A stretch of 64,000 nucleotides of DNA from Nodosilinea sp. FACHB-141 (GCF_014696135.1 NZ_JACJPP010000020.1:124001-188000), one strand, 5' to 3'. Counted from the stretch's first letter, positions 51,560 to 59,949 are shown. Numbers and translations: made by a program. The notes: generated from the sequence alone by a model not told the origin.

Positions 51560-52303
51560 TCAGATTTTGTTTGAACACAGTTGCGTTGATAAATGCAGCT
51601 TGAAAAAGTCCATCAAGGTCTGCCAAGCGTGCTCGGCGGCGGCAGGATGGTAGGACTCGCGCTCGTGGCAAAAAAATCCGTGTGTGGCATCTGGATACAC
51701 TTGCACGGTGTAGATTTTGCCGAGCTGCTGAAACCTAGTCTCGATTTGCTGCACGCGATCGCCCCCAATAAACGGATCTTGACCACCAAAAAACAACAGC
51801 ATTGGCACAGTAATATCCTGCACCGCTTCGATCCACTCATCGAGCACCATGCCGTAAAAGGGCGCAGCGGCGGTAATATCGGCTGAAAAGCGGCAGGCGG
51901 TGAGAAAGCTCAACCCTCCCCCTAGGCAAAACCCGGTGACGCCAATGCGATCGGTGTCGGGGCGCGCTTTGAGATAGGCGATCGCGGCTTTGAGATCATT
52001 CTCAACCGGCGGGCCAAAATCGAGCTGCCACATCAACGCCATAGCGGCATCAACTTGGTCGTAGCTAAAGGTATGGTCGGTCGGTTCGCGGTAGTACAAG
52101 TCGGGGGCCAGGACCACATAGCCCTCCTGCGCTATCCGGGCTGCCACGTCGCGAATGTGGGCGGTTAAGCCAAAGGCTTCCATTAGCAGCAAAACAGCGG
52201 GGAAAGGTCCCGATCGCGTGGGTTTGCACAAAAAAGCGGGCATGTAGCCCTCGGGGGTGGCCACGGTGACGTCAGCCTGTTCAATGGCTTGTTTAACCGG
52301 CAT
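51560..52303 (-). CDS. Dienelactone hydrolase family protein
   Basis: This 247-residue alpha/beta hydrolase has the dienelactone-hydrolase cysteine nucleophile in IGVTGFCLGGG (about 124-134), the aspartate in FFGGQDPFIG (about 176) and the histidine in DATHGFFCHE (about 210). N-terminal EGYMPAFLCKP and LLLMEAFGL are typical. The true substrate may be a lactone or ester from aromatic degradation, but many such proteins have other roles. It is cytoplasmic, with no export signal. An AraC gene lies 94 bases upstream on the same strand and may regulate it. Confidence 0.85.
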   Translation of the reverse strand: MPVKQAIEQADVTVATPEGYMPAFLCKPTRSGPFPAVLLLMEAFGLTAHIRDVAARIAQEGYVVLAPDLYYREPTDHTFSYDQVDAAMALMWQLDFGPPVENDLKAAIAYLKARPDTDRIGVTGFCLGGGLSFLTACRFSADITAAAPFYGMVLDEWIEAVQDITVPMLLFFGGQDPFIGGDRVQQIETRFQQLGKIYTVQVYPDATHGFFCHERESYHPAAAEHAWQTLMDFFKLHLSTQLCSNKI

Positions 52304-52396
52304 TGTAGTTTTTCTAGAGACTGCTATGGCCAGCTTAGACAGGGGGCTAACCCAGGCTCTAGAACAAAGCGGTGAACCCTTAGGAGATTTCTGCGA

Positions 52397-53305
52397 TCAC
52401 GATTGGCGAAACTGGGTGGGGGTGGCCCCGGTCAGGCGTTTGAACCAGCGAGTGAGATGGCTTTGATCGCAGAAGCCAACTTTGGCGGCAATCTCGGCCA
52501 GGCCCAGGGGGCTGTGGCGAAGCCAAAACTGGGCGCGCTCAACCCGGCGTTGCAGAATGTATTGGTGGGGAGTAACCCCCTCGCTGTGCTTGAATAGGCG
52601 GGCAAAGTAGGCTGGGCTCAGGCGGGCGATCGCAGCTAGCTCAACTAGCGTTGGCTCTTGATGCAGGTGGGCATCGATATAGGCCTTGACCTGTTGGCGC
52701 TGCGTCTGAGATAGCCCCCCGGCAACGCTGGCCAGCCTCGGCTGGGTGGTGCAGTAGTGGCGCAGCAGATGAATCGCTAAGGTCGTTTTTAGGCTATCTA
52801 CCAGCAGTGGGCTGCCGAGGCCACCCAGTTCGGCCTCGGTTTTTAGCGTGGAGAGTACTGTGCTCACCAACCGATCGTCGGCCTCCATAAACTGCGGCCT
52901 TAGCTCAATGCGATCGACCTGCACCCAATCTTGCCCCATCTGTTGCAGCAGGTCGGGCTCTAGGGCCAGCACCATGAACTGCGCGGCACTATCCCAGCTA
53001 CAGCGGTGGGTTGTGCCGGCTGGAATAATCGATATGCCGCCCGCTGTGCGATCTTCTCGGTGGCGCTTGCCGTCTAGCCAGCGGTACCCCGTGGGCATCT
53101 GATTTGAAGGATCAGGAAAACCCAGGGCGATCGCGTGCAGGGTGTGTTGATGCTCTGCGGTACAAAACTTTGGCTGCTGGTACAGCTCCAGGTGCAATCC
53201 GTCCCAGCCAGAGCTGGTTAAGACCGCCGGTTGGGGCAGCAATCCTTCCGCTGGATTCGCCTCCCGATGGTCAAGCACTGAGACAGTTGGGTCTATGGGC
53301 AACAT
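52397..53305 (-). CDS. AraC-family transcriptional regulator
   Basis: This 302-residue regulator starts at the ATG at 53305 (a TTG two codons earlier is possible). The N-terminal ligand domain (about 1-190) includes FCTAEHQHTLHAIALGF and GGISIIPAGTTHRCSWDSA. The C-terminal double helix-turn-helix (about 205-300) has LVELAAIARLSPAYFARLFK and LAEIAAKVGFCDQSHLTRWF then GATPTQFR. It is likely to control the dienelactone hydrolase gene downstream, on the same strand. Confidence 0.85.
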   Translation of the reverse strand: MLPIDPTVSVLDHREANPAEGLLPQPAVLTSSGWDGLHLELYQQPKFCTAEHQHTLHAIALGFPDPSNQMPTGYRWLDGKRHREDRTAGGISIIPAGTTHRCSWDSAAQFMVLALEPDLLQQMGQDWVQVDRIELRPQFMEADDRLVSTVLSTLKTEAELGGLGSPLLVDSLKTTLAIHLLRHYCTTQPRLASVAGGLSQTQRQQVKAYIDAHLHQEPTLVELAAIARLSPAYFARLFKHSEGVTPHQYILQRRVERAQFWLRHSPLGLAEIAAKVGFCDQSHLTRWFKRLTGATPTQFRQS

Positions 53306-53674
53306 GCTCAATTAGAAAGATTTAGAAATCAGATCTGCACCTGCTCATTGTGGAACCACATCGTCCTAGCTGGGATAGGTAAAACCAAAGTAACTTGGCA
53401 GCAAAGCTTTTCAATAACAGCTTATGCCTGAGTGGCTTTGGTATAAACCCAAGCTACAGCTGTTTAAGTAAGTTCAGCTTTGTTTTATAACTTTTCTGCA
53501 AACCTATAAGCGGGAGCAATGTTGGTTAACTGCGATCTAGCGTTGGCTTATGCCTTTGCAGCAGAGGTATAAGCAATGGCTGCTAACCTTTGGTGCAATG
53601 CTGTTAGGGCTACAGCTTTGGCAGGTAAAGAGTAATGGGGTTATCGTTAGGGCAAGTTTTGCGGCAACTCGACG
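53306..53674. other. Intergenic region between AraC and STAND genes
   Basis: 369 bases with the AraC promoter and the leader of the STAND gene. A plus-strand frame at 53550 overlaps the next gene and has no recognisable motif. No terminator or repeat of note. Confidence 0.35.
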
Positions 53675-55954
53675 ATGTCTGGAGCAGCCTCGCCCCACCC
53701 GCCCCATTTGTCAGCCATCCAGCGGCTCAATTTCATTCGTACGCTGAATGCATTGCCAGTGCCACAGTTTGAGGAGCTGGTTTTTAGCTTGAACCCACCA
53801 CGGGGCATTGTTCCGCCAGATGTGGCGGCTTTGGGAAATCGCACGTCGGTTTTGCTGCAATGGGCAGAAGGCTCGACTGGCCCTGGCCTGGCTCAGGTGC
53901 AAGACCTGTTGAGCCTGATTTTGGGAGAACCTAACCCTGCTGCATCTAACACCGTCAGTGCTAGCCCCCTGTTTTTGGCTCCGCGCCGGAACCCGTTTTT
54001 TACGGGGCGAGAGGAGCTGCTAAAGCAGATTCACCAGGCGATGGCGGCGGGGGAACCGGCAGCGCTGAGCGGGTTAGGGGGCGTGGGCAAAACGCAGATT
54101 GCGGCGGAGTATGCCCATCGCCACCGAGAGCAGTATAGCGATGTGCTGTGGGTGCGGGCCGAAACTCATGATGAGCTAGTTTCGGGGCTCACGGCCCTGG
54201 CCCAAGACTTGGGGCTGGCGCTGAGCCAGGAGACCGACCAGGCGGTGGTGGTGCAGGCGGTGAAAGGCTGGTTAAGCAAAAACTCTGGCTGGCTGTTGAT
54301 ATTAGACAATGCCGACCATTTGGAGCTGGTGAGAGATTGGCTGGGGCTGTGCGACCATGGTCACATTTTGCTAACTACTCGCGCCTCGGAGACGCGTCCG
54401 CTAGCGGTGTGTGTTGAGGTGCTAAAAATGCCAACCCAGGAGGGGGCGCTGTTTTTGCTGCGGCGCTGCGGTCGGGTGGGCCAGGAGGGCACTTGGGCAG
54501 AGGCAACGGAAGCCGATCAAACTCTGGCCTTGGCACTGTGTGAGCAGATGGATGGGCTGCCGTTGGCCCTTGACCAAGCGGGGGCCTACATTTTAGAAAT
54601 GCCCTCTAGCCTGACGGAATATTTGCGGCTTTACCAAGCAGCTGAGCCGCAGTTGTTGGCCCAGCGGGGAGACAACGCCCTCGACCATCCTTCGGTGACG
54701 ATTACATTTGGTCTAGCGGTGCGAGTAGCTAGCCAGCGACTACCAGCGGTGGCGGATTTTCTGAATCTGTGCGCGTTTTTGGCCCCAGATGGCATTCCTG
54801 AAGAGCTGTTTAAAGACGGTGCAGCTGCGTTTGAGGAACTGTTGCAGAGTGTCCTGACAGAGCCGCTGGAGTATATGGCACTGCTGCGAGAAGCGGGGCG
54901 ATTTTCGCTGGTGGTGCGTGATGTGCAGGAGCAGACTTTTAGCCTGCACCGGCTGGTGCAGGCGGTAGTTCGCGATGGGTTGGATGAGGCGGCGCAGGAA
55001 AATTTAGTTCGACAACTACTGGAGGCCATAAGTAGTGCATTTCCAAAGATTGAGTTTGTGAATTGGTCGATGTGCGATCGCCTGCTGCCCCATGCCTTGG
55101 CCCTAGTAGGTTGGCAACAGCACTTTGCAATTGAGATTAAATCGACTGGACGATTGCTCAATCAAATTGCATTTTACTTGAAGGAACGTGGTCGTTACAG
55201 CGAAGCCGAACCTCTCTATCAAAATGCCCTGGCGATGCGCAAACGGCTGTTGGGTGACGAGCATCCCAATGTTGCTACCAGCCTCAATAATCTGGCTGTG
55301 CTCTACTACAGTCAGGGGCGCTATGGGGAAGCCGAACTTCTCTATCAAAATGCCCTAGCGATGCGCAAACGGCTGTTGGACGACGAGCATTCCGATGTCG
55401 CCCATAGTTTCAATAATCTGGCCAGTCTCTACTACAGTCAAGGGCGCTATGGGAAAGCCGAACCCCTTTTTCAAGAAGCCCTGGCGATGCAAAAACGGTT
55501 GTTGGGTGACGAGCATCCCAATGTTGCTCGTAGCCTTAATAATCTAGCTGTGCTCTACAACAATCAAGGGCGCTATGGGGAGGCCGAACCCCTCTATCAA
55601 GATGCCCTAGCGATGCAAAAACGGCTGTTGGGCGACGAGCATTCTGCTGTCGCTCGTAGTCTCAATAATCTGGCCATGCTCTACACCAATCAAGGGCGTT
55701 ATGGGGAGGCCAAACCCCTCTATCAAGATGCCTTGGAAATGCGCAAACGGCTATTGGGCGACGAGCATCCTGATGTTGCCAGTAGCCTCAATAATCTGGC
55801 CATGCTCTACGCCAATCAAGGGCGCTGTGAGGAGGCCGAACCCCTCTACCAAAATGCCCTGTCGATATATAAACAGCTATTAGGCGACGAGCATCCCAAA
55901 ACTAAGACGGTTCGGCAAGATCTGAAACGCTTGCAGCAGAGGCAAGAGTCTTAA
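53675..55954 (+). CDS. EAD-STAND NTPase with six TPR repeats
   Basis: This is a 759-residue signal-transduction ATPase. Residues 14-85 (RLNFIRTLNALPVPQFEELV, then LLQWAEGSTGPGL) match an effector-associated domain, a small helical recruitment module. The STAND/NB-ARC-type NTPase follows, with P-loop ALSGLGGVGKTQIAAEYAHR (P-loop about 133-140) and Walker B WLLILDNAD (about 206-213), and a winged-helix-like region to about 490. The C-terminus is six 42-residue TPR units (55190-55945) of the form GRYGEAEPLYQ-ALAM-KRLLGDEHP-VA-SLNNLA-LY--Q. It is likely a cytoplasmic sensor that oligomerises on ligand binding and recruits an effector by EAD pairing, possibly in defence; the effector is not in this window. 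Confidence 0.85.
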   Translation: MSGAASPHPPHLSAIQRLNFIRTLNALPVPQFEELVFSLNPPRGIVPPDVAALGNRTSVLLQWAEGSTGPGLAQVQDLLSLILGEPNPAASNTVSASPLFLAPRRNPFFTGREELLKQIHQAMAAGEPAALSGLGGVGKTQIAAEYAHRHREQYSDVLWVRAETHDELVSGLTALAQDLGLALSQETDQAVVVQAVKGWLSKNSGWLLILDNADHLELVRDWLGLCDHGHILLTTRASETRPLAVCVEVLKMPTQEGALFLLRRCGRVGQEGTWAEATEADQTLALALCEQMDGLPLALDQAGAYILEMPSSLTEYLRLYQAAEPQLLAQRGDNALDHPSVTITFGLAVRVASQRLPAVADFLNLCAFLAPDGIPEELFKDGAAAFEELLQSVLTEPLEYMALLREAGRFSLVVRDVQEQTFSLHRLVQAVVRDGLDEAAQENLVRQLLEAISSAFPKIEFVNWSMCDRLLPHALALVGWQQHFAIEIKSTGRLLNQIAFYLKERGRYSEAEPLYQNALAMRKRLLGDEHPNVATSLNNLAVLYYSQGRYGEAELLYQNALAMRKRLLDDEHSDVAHSFNNLASLYYSQGRYGKAEPLFQEALAMQKRLLGDEHPNVARSLNNLAVLYNNQGRYGEAEPLYQDALAMQKRLLGDEHSAVARSLNNLAMLYTNQGRYGEAKPLYQDALEMRKRLLGDEHPDVASSLNNLAMLYANQGRCEEAEPLYQNALSIYKQLLGDEHPKTKTVRQDLKRLQQRQES
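55190..55945 (+). repeat. Six tandem 126-base TPR-coding repeats
   Basis: Six in-frame units of exactly 126 bases encode the TPR array. Units 1-5 are very similar at the DNA level; unit 6 is diverged. Such repeats recombine easily, so copy number may vary between strains. Confidence 0.85.
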
Positions 55955-56139
55955 GCGTTGCAGGTCGGGCAGAACATGGAGAGGTAGCCGTAAAGCTACT
56001 GAATGCAGTAATAACAAAACTGTAGAAAAAGTACTAAAAATTCGACATTCTCACGGTGATAGCTGCCTATTTTTAAAGAATACCTTAAGAATGTTGGCGG
56101 CCATACCAACATCAACCAGCTACCTAAGGGGGTATCACT

Positions 56140-56496
56140 ATGGCACGCAAAAAGCGTAGTTCTCTAGTGGTTAAAAAAGCCGAACGGCGCGCGGCCAGCA
56201 TGGCTGCGATCGCATCCGATCTCGACCTGGGCCACGGCATGTCGGTGCAGGAATTTAATAACAGTATTGAGCGCGTGCGCGAAAGAATTGCCACCTACAA
56301 CCGCCTGCTCTCAAACGTAGACCAGGTCTACAACGACATGCTGCTCGAAGAAGCCGCCCTCTCTGAACTGACGGAGCGCATGCTGGCGGCGGTGGCTGCT
56401 AGGTATGGTCGCCGCAGCCCCGAGTATGAAATGGCTGGTGGCTCTCGCCGGGGCACCCAGCAGCGGGTGCTCTCCACTACCTCGGTGCTGGATTAA
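56140..56496 (+). CDS. Hypothetical coiled-coil protein
   Basis: This 118-residue protein has a basic start (ARKKRSSLVVKKAERRAASM) and then a long helical part SVQEFNNSIERVRERIATYN through LTERMLAAVAARYG (about 35-90) with heptad-like hydrophobics. The tail is polar. I do not recognise the family. AAGGGGG lies close to the ATG. It is downstream of the STAND gene by 185 bases, but with its own promoter-like gap. A structural or nucleic-acid-binding role is possible. Confidence 0.6.
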   Translation: MARKKRSSLVVKKAERRAASMAAIASDLDLGHGMSVQEFNNSIERVRERIATYNRLLSNVDQVYNDMLLEEAALSELTERMLAAVAARYGRRSPEYEMAGGSRRGTQQRVLSTTSVLD

Positions 56497-56727
56497 ATTG
56501 CAATCTAATTAATATTACTTGCGTCCGTTTTACGGGTGGGGTAATGTGTGGAGCTAAGGTTGTCTGCGGGCAGCCTGGCTTCCCAAAAATTTGGTCAAGC
56601 GCCACTGGAAGGTGTGGGGACACCAACCAGCGGCTAACCTCGTCGACAGTAGCACCTGTCTCGGAGGCTAAGGTGATTTTACCTGGCCGTCTCGAACTGC
56701 AACATGTCTGGGGCGGCCAAGTTTTTG

Positions 56728-56758
56728 GGATTCCTTACCCATCACAAAAAAGGAATCC
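56728..56758 (+). promoter_or_regulatory. Hairpin hiding a ribosome-binding site
   Basis: GGATTCCTT (56728-56736) pairs perfectly with AAGGAATCC (56750-56758) around a 13-base loop. The right arm contains AAGGA, the Shine-Dalgarno of the gene at 56765. A-rich sequence stands before the right arm and no T-tract follows. It is the second such arrangement in the window (see 4064). Confidence 0.5.
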
Positions 56759-56764
56759 TTGAAT

Positions 56765-57046
56765 ATGTTGTGTTTGCCATATCTGGTGTCGTCTGCCCAA
56801 AAACGGGAGGCGACCAATCCGCTGCTGCTAGCGAACCCAAACGAGCAGCCAGAGCGCGAGCGATTGCGCCATCTGGTGATTGGCTCACCGGGCGGGGTGC
56901 GAGCCACCATCCACCAGCTGCACGTGCTGAACTATGCTGACCAAATGACCTGGAGCCAGCTCATCACCATCCCACCCTCAGGGATTTTGATTACCCCAGC
57001 CCAGGGCGAGGTGTTTAGCTACCTAGTGCGCTACCGCCAGAGTTGA
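56765..57046 (+). CDS. Small hypothetical protein
   Basis: This 93-residue protein starts at the ATG at 56765, with AAGGA ten bases upstream inside a hairpin; a TTG at 56759 is the alternative. It reads MLCLPYLVSSAQKREATNPL, then LRHLVIGSPGGVRATIHQLH, VLNYADQMTWSQLITIPPSG and LITPAQGEVFSYLVRYRQ. The pattern V-x-x-T-I-H-x-L-H-x-L-x-Y-A and the short length suggest a compact fold often found among cyanobacterial hypotheticals. No function is known to me. Confidence 0.6.
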   Translation: MLCLPYLVSSAQKREATNPLLLANPNEQPERERLRHLVIGSPGGVRATIHQLHVLNYADQMTWSQLITIPPSGILITPAQGEVFSYLVRYRQS

Positions 57047-57102
57047 CCCGTGGGATGGGCAAAGTGAACCGTGCCCATCTGCTACCCATAGCGATCGCCA
57101 CA

Positions 57103-57130
57103 AAAAAAGCGGGAACCGTAGTTCCCGCTA
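57103..57130 (-). terminator. Rho-independent terminator of the CP12-like gene
   Basis: On the minus strand AGCGGGAAC pairs with GTTCCCGCT across four bases and is followed by six further T. It lies 60 bases beyond the CP12-like stop codon. Confidence 0.8.
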
Positions 57131-57189
57131 AGTGCTGAGTGTTGAGGGAAAAACACTGGAAGAAGGATCGTCGTTTCGCTGTCTAGAGG

Positions 57190-57459
57190 CTAGACATCAT
57201 ACATACGGGCTTCAGGTGCCTCGGGGTTGGCCAGGCAGTACTGAGCAAAGGCCGACTGCGCGGTGGCCCGTTGCTGGCGCTGGGCCACCTGAAGTTCTTC
57301 GACGGCTTCCCATGCGATCGCAACGTCACGGTTGCAGTGCCCATCCATAGCCGACAGCCGTCTAGCGTGCTCGAGGGCGGCCCGCAGTTGGCCCTCCAGA
57401 GATGCCTTGCGATCGGCGGGGGTAGCGGTGTTGGTAAAAACAGCGGTGGTTGCACTCAT
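57190..57459 (-). CDS. CP12-like protein, variant lacking canonical cysteine pairs
   Basis: This 89-residue protein has the CP12 core AIAWEAVEELQVAQRQQRA (compare AWD-VEELQAE in CP12) and the C-terminal YCLANPEAPEARMYDV (compare YC-x2-NP-A-ECR-YED). In CP12 four cysteines form two redox disulfides that control assembly with GAPDH and phosphoribulokinase. Here the N-terminal pair is not kept (one cysteine, in DGHCNRD, is displaced), and the last cysteine is replaced by alanine (PEAR), while the first C-terminal cysteine remains. The GAPDH-facing tail is partly intact. I use the ATG at 57459, with GGAG upstream. It may be an unregulated or differently regulated partner of Calvin-cycle enzymes. 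Confidence 0.75.
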   Translation of the reverse strand: MSATTAVFTNTATPADRKASLEGQLRAALEHARRLSAMDGHCNRDVAIAWEAVEELQVAQRQQRATAQSAFAQYCLANPEAPEARMYDV

Positions 57460-57638
57460 GGCCTTGCTCTCCGTAGGGTTGCTTTCGAACTTGAATTCAC
57501 TATATCTATAACTCAATCGGATGACTAGACCTAAAACATATAAGCTTCCTCTATCAGTCATCAGGTTCTCTTACCAGTGCCTGAGCAGGCTATGGAGACC
57601 ATAGAAAGACTTCGGCAATCTCAGCGTTCTTTCCCAGA

Positions 57639-57721
57639 GTGTAGGTTGGGCAGAACGCAGTGGAAACCCAACACCAGACTGAGCTTTGTTGGGTTTTGCT
57701 AACGCGCCACCCAACCTACAC
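57639..57721. repeat. 83-base MITE-like element, GTGTAGGTTGGG ends
   Basis: GTGTAGGTTGGG (57639-57650) and CCCAACCTACAC (57710-57721) are perfect terminal inverted repeats of 12 bases. The interior has inverted AAACCCAAC/GTTGGGTTT pieces. Related sequences are at 58440-58488 (decayed right half) and 59950-60188 (interrupted). Confidence 0.7.
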
Positions 57722-57754
57722 AGTGGCTACTGCGATCGCGAACTGCCCCCGTAG

Positions 57755-57794
57755 GAGAAAACCCAACAAACCCTTGATTCTGTTGGGTTTTCTC
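57755..57794 (-). terminator. Hairpin downstream of the YCII gene
   Basis: GAGAAAACCCAACA (57755-57768) is the exact complement of TGTTGGGTTTTCTC (57781-57794), a 14-base stem. On the minus strand the right-hand end is TTTTCTCC, so it can end the YCII transcript, which stops 18 bases before. Confidence 0.6.
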
Positions 57795-57811
57795 TTCACT
57801 GCGAAATGAGG

Positions 57812-58228
57812 TTATTTCCCTTTTTCTAACTCAGCTCGTATGCGGTCTTCCTGTTCCCGCAGCTCTGGAGTAAAGGCCTCGCCAAAGTCATCTGCCTCAA
57901 AGATCGGTCGAATCTCGATTTCGTCGTTTTGAAAAGGGCTGCGCTTAACCCAGTCAATCGCTTCTGCCATCGACTGCACTTGCCAAATCCAGAACCCGGC
58001 TAGCAGTTCTTTGGTCTCGGCGAACGGGCCGTCGATAACGGTGCGAGTTTTGCCCGAGCAGGCTACCCTCACCCCTTTTGAACTCGGATGTAGTCCCTCG
58101 CCCGCCAGCATCACGCCAGCGTTAGCCAGTTCTTCATTAAACTGTCCCATTTCAGCCAAAAGTGCTTCGCTGGGCATTACCCCTGCCTCCGAGTCGGCGT
58201 TGGCTTTGACTAAAACCATAACTTTCAT
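57812..58228 (-). CDS. YciI-like protein (YCII/DGPF domain)
   Basis: This 138-residue protein of the YCII-related fold has MKVMVLVKANADSEAGVMPS, LLAEMGQFNEELANAGVMLA, GEGLHPSSKGVRV, then VIDGPFAETKELLAGFWIWQ (the DGPF motif), and EIRPIFEADDFG. The fold is a ferredoxin-like dimer; related proteins are often next to RNA polymerase sigma-factor genes, but none is here. No catalytic role is known. The ATG at 58228 has AGGAG at an ideal distance; the frame upstream of it is not coding. Confidence 0.8.
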   Translation of the reverse strand: MKVMVLVKANADSEAGVMPSEALLAEMGQFNEELANAGVMLAGEGLHPSSKGVRVACSGKTRTVIDGPFAETKELLAGFWIWQVQSMAEAIDWVKRSPFQNDEIEIRPIFEADDFGEAFTPELREQEDRIRAELEKGK

Positions 58229-58940
58229 GGTGAATCTCCTAATTAATCGGTGTTTAGTTCTGAGATGTAGAAGAAGTGAATGCTTAAATCGGGCGTAAAC
58301 CTCCATAGATGGTTTGGCAGCGGGCTAGGTCTCAACCCTTAACCCTCTTTATGCGAAGTAGTCGAACCAAGAGACGGCAGATCGACAGAGCGGCAATATT
58401 CTTTCCAAGATTTAAGCTGTTCAGGGAATGCCTCTGCCACCAGACTGGGCTTGTTGGGTTCTGCTAGCGTGCACTCAAGCTACAAGCTTCATCTGCGCCC
58501 TCTACCGGTTTGGTAACTCATTCGTCACGTACGATTCACCCATAACCGCGATCTCGAACCGGCTATGGCATCAACTCGCCCCACTTGTGGCTCTGCATAA
58601 ACAGTGAAACCAAGCACGCGATCGCTCACTGCGGCCATCGCCACATTTATCCTGCTTTAATCAGCCCCATTTCATTAAGAAAGCTTATTAGCTCTTAGGA
58701 TTTTAGGCTCATTTGAGCTAATCCCTTCAGAATCCTTACTGCATCAATATCAAAAGCTATTGACACTACCAATGGATAATTGCTTGAGCATTAGAAAATT
58801 GGACCGGTAGCAAAGTCTATAACCATTGGCTGAGAAAGCTTCTAGAAAGACTCATCCTTGAGACGATACACCGCTTGGTCTTGATTGATAGGCTCTAGAT
58901 AGAAATAAGAGAAAGTTATCTTTCAAGGAGAATTTGCTTT
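58229..58940. other. 712-base intergenic region
   Basis: Between divergent YCII and LEA-like genes. Bases 58440-58488 resemble the right half of the GTGTAGGTTGGG element (ACCAGACTGGGCTTGTTGGG, then GTTCTGCTAGCG). TTAGCTC (58688-58694) and GAGCTAA (58715-58721) form an inverted repeat. AAGGAG at 58925 is the ribosome site of the next gene. No gene is seen. Confidence 0.4.
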
Positions 58941-59804
58941 ATGACCAGTACAAGCAGCAATCAACATCCATCTGGAATGCCTGAAGAAAGGATTGTAATT
59001 CAGGCCACCGATTTCCCTACTGCTCAATCTGAGCAGACAGAGGAAGCCGAAAAAAATCAAAGCGGTGGGCACACCGTAGCAAAAGCCGTTGGCGCAACCG
59101 GAGGTAGTGTTGCAGGTGCGGTAGTTGGTCGAATGGTCGGCGGTAAAGTGGGCGCAGCCATTGGCGCTGTGGGTGGCGCGATCGCAGGTGCAGCTATTGG
59201 TGATCAAGCCGCTTCAGGCATGGATCAGCAAGTAGAAAATGTGGCGGGTTCAATTAAGAGTGCAGCTGAAAGCGTTACCCATCAAGTAGAAGATACTCTT
59301 GATAGCGTTAAAGCAAAGATTGATGAAACCGATGTCAAGGGGCTAGCTGAGTCTGCAAAGCAGAAGATCAACGAAGCCGATGTCCGCGGTGTTAGTCAAT
59401 CTATTCAAGGCAAGATTGATGAAGCAGATGTTCGCGGCGTAACTCAGTCTGTGCAAGGCAAAATTGACGAAGCGGATGTCCGCGGCGTGAGCCAGTCTAT
59501 TCAAGGCAAGATTGATGAAGCCGATGTTCGTGGTGTAAGCCAGTCTGTAAAAGGCAAAATCGATGAAGCAGACGTTCGTGGAGTCACAGAGTCTGCCAAG
59601 AGCACAATTAATAATGACGTAGCGCCTGCGATCAAAAACACCATCAACCAAACATCTCAGAAAGCTAAAAATGCTGCCAACAGCGCAGCTTCAGCGGCCA
59701 AGATGTCCCTAAAAGAATCCTCGTCCAATACGAATACGAATCCAGAGGGCTGGAAAGATCCTCTGATTGAGCAAAAGCTTCACGACAACCAAGGATACCT
59801 TTAG
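58941..59804 (+). CDS. LEA-like stress protein with glycine zipper and 16-residue repeats
   Basis: This 287-residue protein begins with a polar region, then a glycine-zipper segment (GATGGSVAGAVVGRMVGGKV, then GAAIGAVGGAIAGAAIGD; about 51-88), which may insert in or associate with membranes. Six 16-residue repeats (59310-59597) of the type QGKIDEADVRGVSQSI follow, amphipathic and similar to group-3 LEA or apolipoprotein-like helices. The C-terminus is Ala/Ser/Asn-rich and ends QKLHDNQGYL. It is probably a desiccation, salt or membrane-stress protein (inference). AAGGAG precedes the ATG, and a strong terminator follows, so it is a single-gene unit. Confidence 0.7.
   Translation: MTSTSSNQHPSGMPEERIVIQATDFPTAQSEQTEEAEKNQSGGHTVAKAVGATGGSVAGAVVGRMVGGKVGAAIGAVGGAIAGAAIGDQAASGMDQQVENVAGSIKSAAESVTHQVEDTLDSVKAKIDETDVKGLAESAKQKINEADVRGVSQSIQGKIDEADVRGVTQSVQGKIDEADVRGVSQSIQGKIDEADVRGVSQSVKGKIDEADVRGVTESAKSTINNDVAPAIKNTINQTSQKAKNAANSAASAAKMSLKESSSNTNTNPEGWKDPLIEQKLHDNQGYL
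59310..59597 (+). repeat. Six tandem 48-base repeats
   Basis: Each 48-base unit encodes KGKIDEADVRGVSQSV-type 16-residue peptides. Units 2-5 are nearly identical in protein and differ mainly at third codon positions, so they are kept by selection at protein level. Confidence 0.8.
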
Positions 59805-59828
59805 TCCTTCTGAAGCTTAGTAACCCAT

Positions 59829-59867
59829 AAAATTGGGGAGCACCTGAAGGGGTGCTCCCCAATTTTT
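59829..59867 (+). terminator. Rho-independent terminator of the LEA-like gene
   Basis: AAAATTGGGGAGCACC (59829-59844) pairs perfectly with GGTGCTCCCCAATTTT (59851-59866) with a 6-base loop and a final T run, 25 bases after the stop codon. Confidence 0.85.
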
Positions 59868-59949
59868 GTATTTGTTCATTGCTTACTGAGTAGGCAGATG
59901 AAATTAAACGCAAGCACAACCGACTCTGTTAAGTGCCTGCTCTAGCAAA

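Larger units (their letters stand above)
57460..57811. other. Intergenic region with repeats
   Basis: Holds the GTGTAGGTTGGG element at 57639-57721 and the hairpin at 57755-57794, plus the CP12-like promoter. No gene is seen. Confidence 0.5.

Noticed and set aside
53550-53747. 65-codon plus-strand frame before the STAND gene
   Set aside because: Overlaps the STAND start in another frame; no motif.
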